This document shows positions 35,362 through 44,064 of a DNA stretch of 64,000 bases, in pieces. The notes below the pieces were generated by a model. That model had not been told where the DNA came from. It ran no database searches and saw nothing but the letters and a program-made list of their open reading frames with translations. The stretch lies in contig NZ_CP086106.1 of the NCBI RefSeq assembly GCF_016765655.2, positions 186,001 through 250,000 on the forward strand, written 5' to 3'. A program made the position numbers and the translations under genes. This stretch comes from Skermanella mucosa. GTDB taxonomy: Bacteria > Pseudomonadota > Alphaproteobacteria > Azospirillales > Azospirillaceae. Position 1 is the stretch's first letter. Every line of letters starts with the position of its first letter.

Positions 35362-37524
35362 TCACTTCGCCCGGCGGAGCAGCCGCAGGGCGTTGAGGGT
35401 GACCAACACGGTGGCCCCGGTGTCGGCCAGGATGGCGAGCCAGAGGTCAGTGACACCGAGCAGGGTGGTGACGAGGAACACGGCCTTGAGGCCGAGGGCG
35501 ACCGCCACGTTCTGGTGGATGTTCGTCATCGTCGCGCGGGACAGCGCGATGAGGTCGGCAACACCCTCGACCCGGTTGCCCAGCAGGGCGGCGTCCGCGG
35601 TCTCCAGAGCGACGTCGGTCCCGCCACCCATGGCGATGCCGACATCGGCCGCCGCCAGCGCCGGGCCGTCGTTGATGCCGTCGCCCACCATGGCGACCGG
35701 TGCCCCGACCTTCAGGGCCGCGATCTCGCTCAGCTTGTTCTCGGGCAGAAGGTCCGCCTTGACCTCGATGCCGAGCTTCCGTCCGATGGCCTGCCCGGTT
35801 CGGCCATTGTCGCCGGTCAGCATGACGCTGCGGACGCCGAGCTCCCGGAGTGCCGCAATGCCCCGCAAAGCGTCAGGCCGCGGTTCGTCGCGCAGTGCGA
35901 TCAGGCCCACCGGCTGTGCGTCGGCCAGGACCACGACGACGGTCTTGCCCTCGTCCTCCAGGGCGGCGATGCGGTCGGCAGGGATGCTCTCCGGGCCGCA
36001 GCGTTCCAGCGCGTGGCGCGGCGAGCCGACCTCGACGAGTTTCCCGCCGACCACGGCCTGCGCCGCTCTTCCTGGAAGAGCCTTCTGCCCGCGTGCCGGT
36101 CGGAGCGGTATGCCGTCGCCCGCTGCCCGGTCCAGGATGGCCCGCGCGATCGGGTGGCTGGAGCCGTTCTCCACGGCGGCCGCCATCCCGAGCAGGGAGC
36201 GTTCGTTCCCCGTCAGCGACACCAGGTCGGTCACCTGCGGCCGTCCCTGTGTCAGCGTTCCGGTCTTGTCGAAAGCGATGGCGCGGACCCGGCCGATCGT
36301 CTCCAGGGCACCACCGCCCTTGATGAGCAGGCCGCGCCGCGCGCCGGCGGCGATGCCGGAGGTGATGGCCGCCGGCGTGGAGAGGACCAGGGCGCACGGA
36401 CAGCCGATCAGCAGCAGCGCCAGGCCGCGATAGATCCAGGTGTGCCAGTCCGCCCCGAAGGCGAGCGGCGGGACCAGCACGGTCAGGACCGCGACCAGGA
36501 TGACGAAGGGCGTGTACCGCGCGCTGAACCGCTCGATGAAACGCGCCGTCGGCGACTTGGACGCCTGCGCTTCCTCGACGAGGTGGATGATGCGGGCGAT
36601 GGTGTTGTCAGCTGCCGCCCGCATCACCCGGACCTGCAGTGCGCCGGTTGCGTTGATGCCGCCCGCGATGACCGCTGAGCCGACCTGCTTGGGAACGGGA
36701 ACCGACTCCCCTGTCACCGGGGACTCGTCCACGTCGGACTCGCCATCGACGACCTTGCCGTCGGCCGGGACGCGATCACCGGGCCGGACGAGCACCACTT
36801 GGCCGATCTCCAGGCGCGACGCCGGAACCTCGCGGGCGATCTCCCCGTCGATCACGAGAGCGGTTCGTGGCACGAGTGCCGCCAGCGCCTCGATGCCGGA
36901 CCGGGCCGAGCCCGCCGCAACACCCTCCAGGAGCTCGCCGACGGCGAACAGCAGGACGACGATCGATGCCTCGGCCGTCTCGCCGATAATGAGTGCTCCC
37001 GCGGTGGCGATCGACATCAGCATCTCGATGCTGAAAGGCGAGCCGACGCGGGCCAGGGCCAGTGCTCGGCGTCCGAACACGGCCAAGCCCACAAGAGCGG
37101 CGGGGACGAGAGCGTAGTCCTCCAGGGCAGGGGCGAACCAAGAAACCAGAAAGCCTACGGCGACGAAAAGCCCGATCAAGCCGGTCAGACGGGCCTTGGG
37201 CGTCATCCACCACGGCTGCTTCGCGGGAGCGGCGACGTCTGTCTCGCCTTCGACCAACACCGGGATGCGGTCCATGTCTTCGACGCCGAACCCGAGACCC
37301 CGGATCGTGCCCTCCAGCTGCTCACGGGGGGTCGCGGCCTCGTCAAGCTTCAACCTCAAGACCTGGGAGTGATAGCTCAGGCTGACGTCTTCGACGCCCG
37401 GGAGGCGGCCGACGGCCGTCTCGATTTTGGTCGCGCAGCTCGGGCAGTCCATGTGCGCAACCTTGTAGCGGAGAGTGCTTTTGCCCTCGGCCGCTAATTG
37501 CCCGATGTGTGCCTCGTCCAGCAT
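35362..37524 (-). CDS. cadA: Cd/Zn/Pb-exporting P-type ATPase (CadA/ZntA type)
   Basis: A 720-residue P1B-2-type ATPase. It has an N-terminal HMA domain with MDCPSC, then membrane segments, actuator TGES in VTGESVPVP, the metal-binding CPC in LIGCPCALVLSTP, phosphorylation site FDKTGTLT and hinge VGDGINDGPAL. MDCPSC plus CPC and the C-terminal LWLAILADTG region are typical of Zn/Cd/Pb exporters rather than copper exporters. GGGGAG stands before ATG 37524. Expression is expected from the MerR-type promoter just upstream. Confidence 0.93.
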   Translation of the reverse strand: MLDEAHIGQLAAEGKSTLRYKVAHMDCPSCATKIETAVGRLPGVEDVSLSYHSQVLRLKLDEAATPREQLEGTIRGLGFGVEDMDRIPVLVEGETDVAAPAKQPWWMTPKARLTGLIGLFVAVGFLVSWFAPALEDYALVPAALVGLAVFGRRALALARVGSPFSIEMLMSIATAGALIIGETAEASIVVLLFAVGELLEGVAAGSARSGIEALAALVPRTALVIDGEIAREVPASRLEIGQVVLVRPGDRVPADGKVVDGESDVDESPVTGESVPVPKQVGSAVIAGGINATGALQVRVMRAAADNTIARIIHLVEEAQASKSPTARFIERFSARYTPFVILVAVLTVLVPPLAFGADWHTWIYRGLALLLIGCPCALVLSTPAAITSGIAAGARRGLLIKGGGALETIGRVRAIAFDKTGTLTQGRPQVTDLVSLTGNERSLLGMAAAVENGSSHPIARAILDRAAGDGIPLRPARGQKALPGRAAQAVVGGKLVEVGSPRHALERCGPESIPADRIAALEDEGKTVVVVLADAQPVGLIALRDEPRPDALRGIAALRELGVRSVMLTGDNGRTGQAIGRKLGIEVKADLLPENKLSEIAALKVGAPVAMVGDGINDGPALAAADVGIAMGGGTDVALETADAALLGNRVEGVADLIALSRATMTNIHQNVAVALGLKAVFLVTTLLGVTDLWLAILADTGATVLVTLNALRLLRRAK

Positions 37525-37575
37525 GGTACTCCCCGTGAACATCGGAGGGCGGATGCCGCCGCCGTCTGAGTGTGC

Positions 37576-37608
37576 TAAACATGGACCCTGTAGCAGCTAC
37601 AGGGTCAA
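37576..37608 (-). promoter_or_regulatory. MerR-family (ZntR/CadR/PbrR-type) promoter and operator
   Basis: On the minus strand a -35 TTGACC (37603-37608) is followed by a long dyad with perfect 11-bp arms (GACCCTGTAGC and GCTACAGGGTC around one base, 37584-37606). A weak -10 (TGTTTA or ATGTTT, 37576-37582) lies beyond an extended spacer of about 20 bp. The divergent merR gene starts six bases after the -35, so regulator binding here affects both genes. Confidence 0.8.
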
Positions 37609-37614
37609 GGGGCC

Positions 37615-38028
37615 ATGTCGGAGAAAATCACGTCGGTCGATCACACCATCGGCGCGCTGGGCAAGCTGACCGGCGTGAACATCGAGACCATCCGCTACTA
37701 CGAGCGGATCGGCCTGCTGCCCGAACCGGCGCGCAACTTAGGCAACTACCGCGTCTACGGGGAAACGCACGTCCGGCGGCTGACGTTTATCCGCAAAGCG
37801 CGCGGCCTCGGGTTCCCGATCGAAGCGGTGCGCCGAATGCTGGCCCTGTCGGACCAGCCGGACCGGCCCTGCGGCGAGGTGGACGCCCTGGTCGTCGAGC
37901 AGATGCGCGAGGTTGAGCGTAAGATCGCGGACCTGGAGCGGCTCCGGGCGGAACTCGACAGGCTCGCCCACCAGTGCCGCGGCGGGCTGGTTTCGGACTG
38001 CCGCATCATCGAGGCGTTGACACCGTGA
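37615..38028 (+). CDS. MerR-family metal-responsive regulator (ZntR/CadR/PbrR-like)
   Basis: A 137-residue protein with the MerR winged HTH (TIGALGKLTGVNIETIRYYE), then ERIGLLPEPARN, a long dimerisation helix and the metal-binding cysteines: one in PDRPCGEVDAL and two near the C-terminus (HQCRGGLVSDC). This three-cysteine layout is that of divalent-metal sensors (Zn, Cd, Pb), not of CueR. Divergent from cadA with a shared operator. AAGGGG precedes ATG 37615. Confidence 0.9.
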   Translation: MSEKITSVDHTIGALGKLTGVNIETIRYYERIGLLPEPARNLGNYRVYGETHVRRLTFIRKARGLGFPIEAVRRMLALSDQPDRPCGEVDALVVEQMREVERKIADLERLRAELDRLAHQCRGGLVSDCRIIEALTP

Positions 38029-38158
38029 GGCATGGAGGGTCGTGGATCGGAAATACTGCGATATATCCGGTCTTATGTAGCTGCCGCCACCAAGAGCGGC
38101 TTGCAAAGTACCCCCGACATGAGGAGCATAACCCCATCTTTTCAAGAGGATACGGGTT

Positions 38159-38590
38159 ATGGCCGAACCGCATGTCGTTGCCGCTTTGAAGGACAAGCGG
38201 GCCGAGTTGTCCGGCAGCATCGCCGATCTGGAAAAGCGGATCGGCCAGCACCGGGCCGATTTGTTGCATGTTGACGCGGTCTTGCGGCTGTTCGCGCCCG
38301 AGTTCGAGCCGGCAACGATCCCTCCAAGGGCGGTGCGCCGGCCCAACAGCTGGTTCAAGCCGGGCGAACTGGCCCGGTTGCTCCTCGAGGTGTTGCGAAC
38401 GGCGCCGGCGGCGTTGTCAGTTCGCGAGATCACCGTGCAGATCATAGAGCGCCGGGGGCTCGATCCCCAGGACGGCCGAACGGCGGAGCTGCTGCGCAAG
38501 CTGGTCAGCAATGCCCTGAACCGGCAGGCCGCCGATCTGGTGGAGCGGATCCAGGACGGTGTCCTGGTCAGTTGGCAGGTGCGCGAGTGA
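38159..38590 (+). CDS. IS1595-associated accessory protein, copy 2
   Basis: The same 143-residue coiled-coil/helical protein as at 17736-18167, differing at one visible position (IIERRG instead of IMERRG). Its stop codon directly abuts the stop codon of the convergent transposase gene. Conservation of the frame in both IS copies suggests it is part of the element, not a chance passenger. No known function. Confidence 0.7.
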   Translation: MAEPHVVAALKDKRAELSGSIADLEKRIGQHRADLLHVDAVLRLFAPEFEPATIPPRAVRRPNSWFKPGELARLLLEVLRTAPAALSVREITVQIIERRGLDPQDGRTAELLRKLVSNALNRQAADLVERIQDGVLVSWQVRE

Positions 38591-39595
38591 TCAGGCGGCG
38601 GGGCGGCTGCGTTGCCAATAGCCGCAGAAATCGACAGACGGACCGGTGCGGGTGACCAGCACGAGGACGGTGCGCACTTGCAGGCCGTTGCTGTCGCGCC
38701 GGTGATCTTCCTTCCAGGAAGCCTCCCGCGCGTACCGAACCAGATAGACACCGGAGATGCGATGGTGATGCCCCATCTCGCCCCGGCGAAGTCTTGCGAA
38801 ATAAGCCTCCGCCTGGTTGGTGCAGGCCTCGTCGTTGGCGTACTCGACCGAGTGGTTGATCCGCCGGGTGTCGAACCGGGCATGCAGGGCGTTCCAGGCC
38901 GAAGACTCGTCGGCGTGCACCGTCGAGGCGCGATCGACCCTGGCCTTGATGAAGCTGGCGGCGGCATCCTCGCTGGCGAACACAGCGGGCAAGGTGCCGC
39001 CCAGGCTGGTGCCGGACAGCGCGCGTTCCCGGATCACCACGACGACCTGGCGCCGGCCGCTCCGGTTCTCCGCCAGACGCCGGTCTATGCGATCGTCCTT
39101 GCGGTTCGCGGGCCGGACGTGGCCGCCGACGTAGCAGCCGTCGATCTCGACGTGCCGCCCGGCGCCACCAAGCCGCAGGTCCTTGACCTCCGAGGCCATC
39201 GCTTCGCGGATCTTGTGGGCCAGCACGAAGGCTGTCTTGTATTGGACGTCGAGGTCGCGCGACAGCGCGAGTGCTGCCTTGCCCTTGACCTCGTCGCAGA
39301 AGATCACGACCGCCGCCAGGTAATCGCGGATCTCCAGCTTGTGGAAGGCGAACAGGGTGCCCGACGTCGGGCTGAAGTCGCGCCGGCAGGCCGAGCAGCG
39401 GAACCGCGGCGCCCCATTGGGCCGCGGACAGGACCAGCAGGTCGGACAGCCGCAGTGCGGGCACACCGGCGCCCCCTCGGTCTCCGGCCAGCGGATCGTG
39501 CAGAACAGCGTCCAGGCCTCATCCTCCTCCATCCGCAGGATCTGCTTCAGGCTGACGGTCCGGGCGGCGGCGCTCAGGAGAAAGTGCTGCGACAT
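38591..39595 (-). CDS. IS1595-family transposase (intact)
   Basis: About 334 residues from MSQHFLLSAAARTVS. An N-terminal zinc ribbon (VCPHCGCPTCW ... FRCSACRRDFS) is followed by the DDE/N-type domain: EIDGCYVGGHVRPANRKDDR, VHADESSAWNAL, HSVEYANDEACTNQAEAYF. This order is characteristic of the ISPna2/IS1595 group. The frame is complete and its ends are intact, so it may be active and could also mobilise copy 1 in trans. Confidence 0.92.
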   Translation of the reverse strand: MSQHFLLSAAARTVSLKQILRMEEDEAWTLFCTIRWPETEGAPVCPHCGCPTCWSCPRPNGAPRFRCSACRRDFSPTSGTLFAFHKLEIRDYLAAVVIFCDEVKGKAALALSRDLDVQYKTAFVLAHKIREAMASEVKDLRLGGAGRHVEIDGCYVGGHVRPANRKDDRIDRRLAENRSGRRQVVVVIRERALSGTSLGGTLPAVFASEDAAASFIKARVDRASTVHADESSAWNALHARFDTRRINHSVEYANDEACTNQAEAYFARLRRGEMGHHHRISGVYLVRYAREASWKEDHRRDSNGLQVRTVLVLVTRTGPSVDFCGYWQRSRPAA

Positions 39596-39812
39596 GGGCA
39601 ATCTCCGGCTTCGGCGATCCCCAGAGTCTACAGCGATCATGCCGCTGCGGAAGCACTATGTTCACTATATGTTCTTTTTTGTCAGTGACTTATCCGAAAG
39701 CCGCGACGATAGGGCACAATACTTCGTATTCCATCCTGCTCTGGTGGCGGCTGATACATAAGACCGGATATATCTGCCGCTAAACCATGCATCGCCTTTT
39801 GATCGATGGTAG

Positions 39813-39846
39813 CTGAGGTGGACCCCGGAAATGGGGTCCACCTCAG
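39813..39846. repeat. Perfect 14-bp inverted repeat (hairpin)
   Basis: CTGAGGTGGACCCC, six bases GGAAAT, then GGGGTCCACCTCAG. It interrupts the IS110-type transposase reading near its C-terminus. It may be two opposed IS ends left after internal loss of an element. No T-run follows, so it is not a good terminator. Confidence 0.6.
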
Positions 39847-39848
39847 TC

Positions 39849-40830
39849 CGGGCGGCGCAGACCGCGACTTGAACGAGAGTCGTTTTGAGGTGAATGTTGC
39901 CCTTGCGGGCGGCCGTGCTCTTCTTCTTTCCGGCGCTCTCGTGATTGCCAGGGCAGACCCCGGCCCACGCGGCCAAGCGCTTGGCGTTGCCGAACACGGT
40001 CATGTCAATACCGATCTCCGCGTTGATCGCCACGGCGATCCGGCCGTCAACACCGAGGATCTGCCGGAGCAGATGCCGCTGCGCCGCGTAGGGCTGGGCC
40101 TTCTCCTGGATGCGCTCGTCAAGGGTACGCAGATCCGCCTTGATCGCCTCGACCCGCCGGAGGTGGAAGGCCAGCAGGTAGCGGTGATGCTCGGTCGGCC
40201 GTCCAGCGCCAGGGCCAGCGGCTCCAGCTTGCGGCACAAACTCCGCTCCGCCAGGTCCGCCATCTCCTGCGGCGTGGCGGTGTTCTCGATCAGCGCCTTC
40301 AGCATCGCCCGACCGGACACGCCGAACACCTTGCTGACCACGCTGGCCAACTTGATGTTGGCGCTCTCGAGCAGCTTGAGCGTGCGGTTCTGCTCGGTCG
40401 CCAGCGCCTCGGCCAAGGAGCGCCGTAGCCGGACAAGGTCACGCAGGTCGCGGATGGGCGGTGGTGGCACGAAGCTCGGCTTGACCAGGCCGTGGCGCAC
40501 CAGGTCGGCGATCCACTCGGCGTCCTTCACGTCGGTCTTGCGCCCCGGCACATTCTTAATGTGATGGGCATTGGCGACAATCAGCTCGAAGTGGCCTTCC
40601 AGGATGGTATGGACCGGTTTCCAGTAAATCCCGGTGCTCTCCATGCCGATATGCGTGACGCCCAGTTCCTTGAGCCAGCCCCGCATCGCCTCCAGGTCCC
40701 GGGTCAGGGTCGAGAAGGTTCGGATCTCCTTGCGCGGCTTGCGGTCGGCCTCGCCGATCAGCACACAGGCGACCACCGTCGCCTGATGGACGTCGAGACC
40801 GGCACAGCGTTCGATGATTGCTTCCATCAT
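39849..40830 (-). pseudogene. IS110-family transposase, frameshifted and truncated
   Basis: From ATG 40830 the reading MMEAIIERCAGLDVHQATVV gives the N-terminal DEDD domain of IS110 transposases (GLDVHQ, HIGMESTGIYWKPV, GRKTDVKDAEWIADLVRHG) until about residue 210. After LALALDGR a frameshift (about 40200) moves to the frame PTEHHRYLLAFHLRRVEAIK, which carries the C-terminal transposase_20 part (AWAGVCPGNHESAGKKKS, RKGNIHLKTTLVQVA). The last 60 or so residues are missing after AAR, at the hairpin of 39813. Inactive. Confidence 0.8.
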
Positions 40831-41231
40831 CGCCTCCGTGAAGCTGTTGCCATGGCGATCGCTGCACCGCAAGTCAAAGACAGAAGCTGTCCCCCGTGCT
40901 GGCCCGAACCGGGTCGCGACTCTCGGTGATGCCTGGATGCGGTACCGGTCAATCTCCTATGCGGGATGGATCACCTATCAGAATCCAACCTCCCTGCAAT
41001 CGCCGTCTGATAGATCGACACCTTCGGCGATCATCTCCAGCGGCTTCACCATTTTTTCGTGAACCGGTGGTGCGCGCCCGCGCGCAGGGGATCTCCTATC
41101 TAGCTTCTTTATGCCTGCGTATCAGTTGGCCTGTGTCAGCTTGGCGGTTGGGCAACCGTATTAGACGGATCAACGAGTGCCACGCCGATCGTTAGCCGTT
41201 CCCGACCAAAAAGAATTTTATTAAAATTTAT
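40831..41231. other. Gene-free region with AT-rich end
   Basis: Left part is probably the 5' non-coding end of the IS110 element. No gene supported. The last 40 bases (about 41190-41231) are markedly AT-rich (AAAAAGAATTTTATTAAAA) and run directly into the 40-bp palindrome. Confidence 0.45.
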
Positions 41232-41271
41232 CGAGCAATGGGTCCCCGCCTAGGCGGGGACCCATTGCTCG
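41232..41271. repeat. Perfect 40-bp palindrome at the island edge
   Basis: CGAGCAATGGGTCCCCGCC, then TA, then GGCGGGGACCCATTGCTCG: every base pairs, including the central CCTAGG. It lies 90 bases left of the truncated trxB gene. Candidates are two abutted mobile-element ends, a recombination or attachment site, or a hairpin terminator reading leftward into the AT-rich stretch. Confidence 0.85.
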
Positions 41272-41363
41272 ATTCGCCAACCTGCTTTACTAACGTTTCG
41301 ACATTCAGGTAAGTTTTGGACAGCAAGTAGGAGGTTACCATTTATGTGTAGGGGCACTATAAG

Positions 41364-42227
41364 GAGAATTATCCCGGGTTCGCCGACGTCATCCAGGGTC
41401 CCTGGCTGATGGAGCAGATGCAACGTCAGGCCGAGCATGTCGGGACCGAGATGTTCTTCGACGTGATCACCGAGGTCGATTTCACCCAGCGCCCGTTCCG
41501 GGCCAAGGCGGACAGCGGCGACCTCTTCACCGGCGACACCGTGATCATCGCGACCGGGGCCCAGGCGCGCTGGCTGGGGCTGGAGAGCGAGCGCACCTTC
41601 GCCGGCGCCGGCGTCTCCGCCTGCGCCACCTGCGACGGCTTCTTCTTCCGCGGCAAGGAGATAGCGCTGGTCGGCGGCGGCAACACCGCGGTCGAGGAGG
41701 CGCTGTACCTGACCAACCACGCGTCCAAGGTCACCGTGATCCACCGCCGCGACGCGTTCCGCGCGGAGAAGATCATGCAGGAGCGGCTGTTCCGCAATCC
41801 CAAGATCCAGGTGGTCTGGGACACCGTGGTGGACGAGATCCTGGGCGAGGGCGGCGAGGGCGCGCCGAAGGCGGTGACCGGGCTGAAGCTGCGCAACGTC
41901 AAGACCGGCGACGTCTCGACGCTGCCGGTCGAGGGGGTGTTCATCGCGATCGGCCATGATCCGGCGACCAAGGTCTTCCAGGGCAAGGTCAACACCGATC
42001 CGGAAGGCTATATCCTGACCGCCCCCGACTCGACCGCCACCAACGTGCCCGGCGTGTTCGCCGCCGGCGACGTGAAGGACAAGGTCTACCGCCAGGCGGT
42101 CACCGCGGCCGGGATGGGCTGCATGGCGGCGCTGGAGGCGGAGAAGTTCCTGGCCCAGTCCGAGGGATCGCCCGAGGAGGCGCTCCGCGAGGCGACGACC
42201 ACGCAGATGATCGGCGCCTGGGACTGA
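41364..42227 (+). pseudogene. trxB: Thioredoxin reductase lacking its N-terminus (5'-truncated)
   Basis: The frame starts abruptly as ENYPGFADVIQGPWLMEQM, which in TrxB corresponds to about residue 50, and runs to the normal C-terminus. The redox site ACATCDG, NADPH-binding VGGGNTAVEEALYL with HRRDAFRA, and FAD-binding GVFAAGDVKDKVYRQ are present. The missing N-terminus includes the GxGxxG dinucleotide fold that binds FAD, so a product begun at the internal ATG 41409 should be inactive. The upstream frame is closed by a stop at 41349. The break marks the junction between accessory DNA and the lysR-containing core. Confidence 0.85.
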
Positions 42228-42434
42228 GTCCCCCTTTTAAGGTGGCGACCGCCCGGAAACGCCCCTCGAATCCGGCGTTTTCGCGGCGGTTGCCCGTTAT
42301 TCGTGCTCTTTCGATCCTCACGACCGTGGCCTTGATGTACGTCGCGGTATATCATCGTAGTGTCGGCGCATTCCGCCGACCAAGATGACGCGACGGACGG
42401 ACATCATTCCGCCCGCCGATGAACGGGACGTTTC

Positions 42435-43325
42435 ATGGACTGGGATAAGCTTCGGGTCTTCCACGCCGTGGCCGAAGCCGGCAGCTTCACTCATGCCGGT
42501 GAAAGCCTGAATTTAAGTCAATCCGCGGTCAGCCGCCAGATCAGCGCGCTCGAGGAAAGCCTGAACGTGCCGCTGTTCCACCGGCATGCCCGCGGCCTGA
42601 TCCTGACCGAGCAGGGCGATCTGCTCTACCAGACCGCGCGCGACGTCTTCGCCAAGCTGTCGATGACCGAGGCGATGCTGACGGAGAGTCGCGAGCACCC
42701 CAAGGGGCCGCTGAAGATCACCACCACGGTAGCCTTCGGGACGACCTGGCTCACTCCGCGCGCCCGCGAATTCCTGCAGATCTACCCGGAGATCCAGCTT
42801 TCCCTGCTGCTGGACGATACCGAGCTGGACCTGGGCATGCGCGAGGCGGACATCGCGATCCGCATGACCTCGCCGCGCCAGCCCGACCTGATCCAGCGCC
42901 ACCTGATGACCATACGGTTCCATGTCTACGGCCATGTCAGCTACCTCAAGCGGAAGGGCGTGCCCAAGACGGTCCAGGAATTGGACAACCACGACCTGAT
43001 CGCCTATCCGTCGGACATGCGGGCGCCCATCACCAACATCAACTGGCTGCTGGACGCCGGCGATCCGCCCCAGGGAACCCGCAATCCCATCATGCGCGTC
43101 AACAATGTATACGCGATCTTCAAGGCGGTGGAGAGCGGTCTGGGCATGGCCGCCCTGCCGGATTACATGGTCGAGGGCAGTCGCGACATCGTGCGGGTGC
43201 TGCCCGAGCTGAACGGGCCCACGGTCGAGACCTATTTCGTCTACGCCGAGGAACTGCGCCACTCCAAGCGCATCGCCGTGTTCCGTGACTTCCTGGTGCG
43301 CAAAGTGGCGGAGACGACGTTCTGA
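42435..43325 (+). CDS. LysR-family transcriptional regulator
   Basis: A 296-residue protein with an N-terminal winged HTH (DKLRVFHAVAEAGSFTHAGE) followed by LNLSQSAVSRQISALEESL and a C-terminal periplasmic-binding-like effector domain (LKITTTVAFGTTWLTPRARE onward). The trxB-lysR order is familiar in Azospirillum-type genomes. Effector and targets are unknown. A rho-independent terminator lies at 43523. The 207 bp between trxB and this gene hold no other feature I can name. Confidence 0.9.
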   Translation: MDWDKLRVFHAVAEAGSFTHAGESLNLSQSAVSRQISALEESLNVPLFHRHARGLILTEQGDLLYQTARDVFAKLSMTEAMLTESREHPKGPLKITTTVAFGTTWLTPRAREFLQIYPEIQLSLLLDDTELDLGMREADIAIRMTSPRQPDLIQRHLMTIRFHVYGHVSYLKRKGVPKTVQELDNHDLIAYPSDMRAPITNINWLLDAGDPPQGTRNPIMRVNNVYAIFKAVESGLGMAALPDYMVEGSRDIVRVLPELNGPTVETYFVYAEELRHSKRIAVFRDFLVRKVAETTF

Positions 43326-43414
43326 ACAGATCGTTGCATATCAAAGCCATGCGGAGGTTGCATGGGCGCTTCCCCAAATCGTGCATGGAAACTGGGCAGC
43401 GCATGACCAAATAA

Positions 43415-43550
43415 TCATCTGGCGGTGTTGCGATGCAATATCCGCTGTTTCGCCCCGGGCTCCGGTCCGGGGTTGGGTCTTCGGACCCGCGTCTCCCAGA
43501 CGTGAAGCCTCCCTGTTCAACTCGCCCGCAAGTCTTTCGATTTGCGGGCG
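43415..43550 (+). ncRNA. Possible 6S-like small RNA
   Basis: Between lysR and its terminator lies a non-coding stretch with dense secondary structure. A closing stem GGCGGTGTTG (43421-43430) can pair with CAACTCGCC. Inner hairpins CCCCGG/CCGGGG and GGGTC-TTCG-GACCC follow, then TGAAGCCTCCCTGTTCAAC. The segment GGTTGGGTC...CGGACCC...GAAGCC parallels the 3' half of 6S RNA (GGTTGGTGAGC...GCTCGGTCCG...GAAGCC in E. coli), from memory. Against it: the usual zapA/ygfA neighbours are absent and the 5' side is not clearly matched. An ordinary structured 3' UTR of lysR is the alternative. Confidence 0.4.
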
Positions 43551-43559
43551 TTCTTTTTT
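43523..43559 (+). terminator. Rho-independent terminator
   Basis: CGCCCGCAA, a nine-base loop, TTTGCGGGCG and then TTCTTTTTT. Strong GC stem followed by a T-run on the plus strand, ending the lysR/possible sRNA transcript. Confidence 0.85.
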
Positions 43560-43584
43560 GCGGGGAGGGGCGGCGCCGGCCGCA

Positions 43585-44064
43585 CTATTCGTAAATCCCG
43601 ATATAGGCCACCAGGTCCTTGCCCGGCACGCGCTTCACGAAGGAGTTCTTGGGCTCGATGCGGTTGGAGACCGGGTTCAGCCAGCGGTAGCTGACCCAGC
43701 CCTGGCCGCTTTCCGTCGCGACCTTCAGGATGTCCTTGACCATGAAGCGGCCGTCAGGGTCCTTCAGGTTGATCACGTTCTGGCCGACTCCGGCCGGGCG
43801 GGGCGGATAGGCCAGCCAAGTCCCGGTCAAATCGATCACGTTGACATAGATCTCCCCGAAGCGGAATTCGCCAGCCTGGTTGAAGACCTCCCGCGCGGCT
43901 TCGATCCCCCGCGACTCGATCAGCGTCGCCGCCTTCAGGGTCAGCGCCTCCACCTCGTCGCGCGTCGGCTTGGCGGAGTCGGCGCCGGCGGCGCCCGCCA
44001 GCATCAGGACGATGGCCCCGACCAGGGCAATCCTGCCGCTCCAATCCGCGATGAACTGGCGCAT
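43585..44064 (-). CDS. Periplasmic single Cache-domain protein
   Basis: About 159 residues with a signal peptide (hydrophobic IALVGAIVLMLAGAAGA) and a single small-Cache domain (GEIYVNVIDLTGTWLAYPPR, KDILKVATESGQGWVSYRW, KNSFVKRVPGKDLVAYIGIY). Cache domains bind small molecules outside the cell, usually as part of receptors; here no signalling domain is attached, so it may be a free binding protein. Three ATGs in tandem occur (44064, 44067, 44070); the last has the best spacing from GGGAG. Confidence 0.8.
   Translation of the reverse strand: MRQFIADWSGRIALVGAIVLMLAGAAGADSAKPTRDEVEALTLKAATLIESRGIEAAREVFNQAGEFRFGEIYVNVIDLTGTWLAYPPRPAGVGQNVINLKDPDGRFMVKDILKVATESGQGWVSYRWLNPVSNRIEPKNSFVKRVPGKDLVAYIGIYE

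Larger units (their letters stand above)
38068..39766 (-). mobile_element. IS1595-family element, copy 2 (intact)
   Basis: 1,699 bp bounded by CGGTCTTATGTA inverted ends and the 8-bp direct repeat GATATATC (38060-38067 and 39767-39774). It contains a transposase and a convergent accessory gene. Nearly identical to copy 1 (13896-18258 without IS21) but in the opposite orientation, so the two could recombine and invert the roughly 20 kb between them. Confidence 0.92.
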
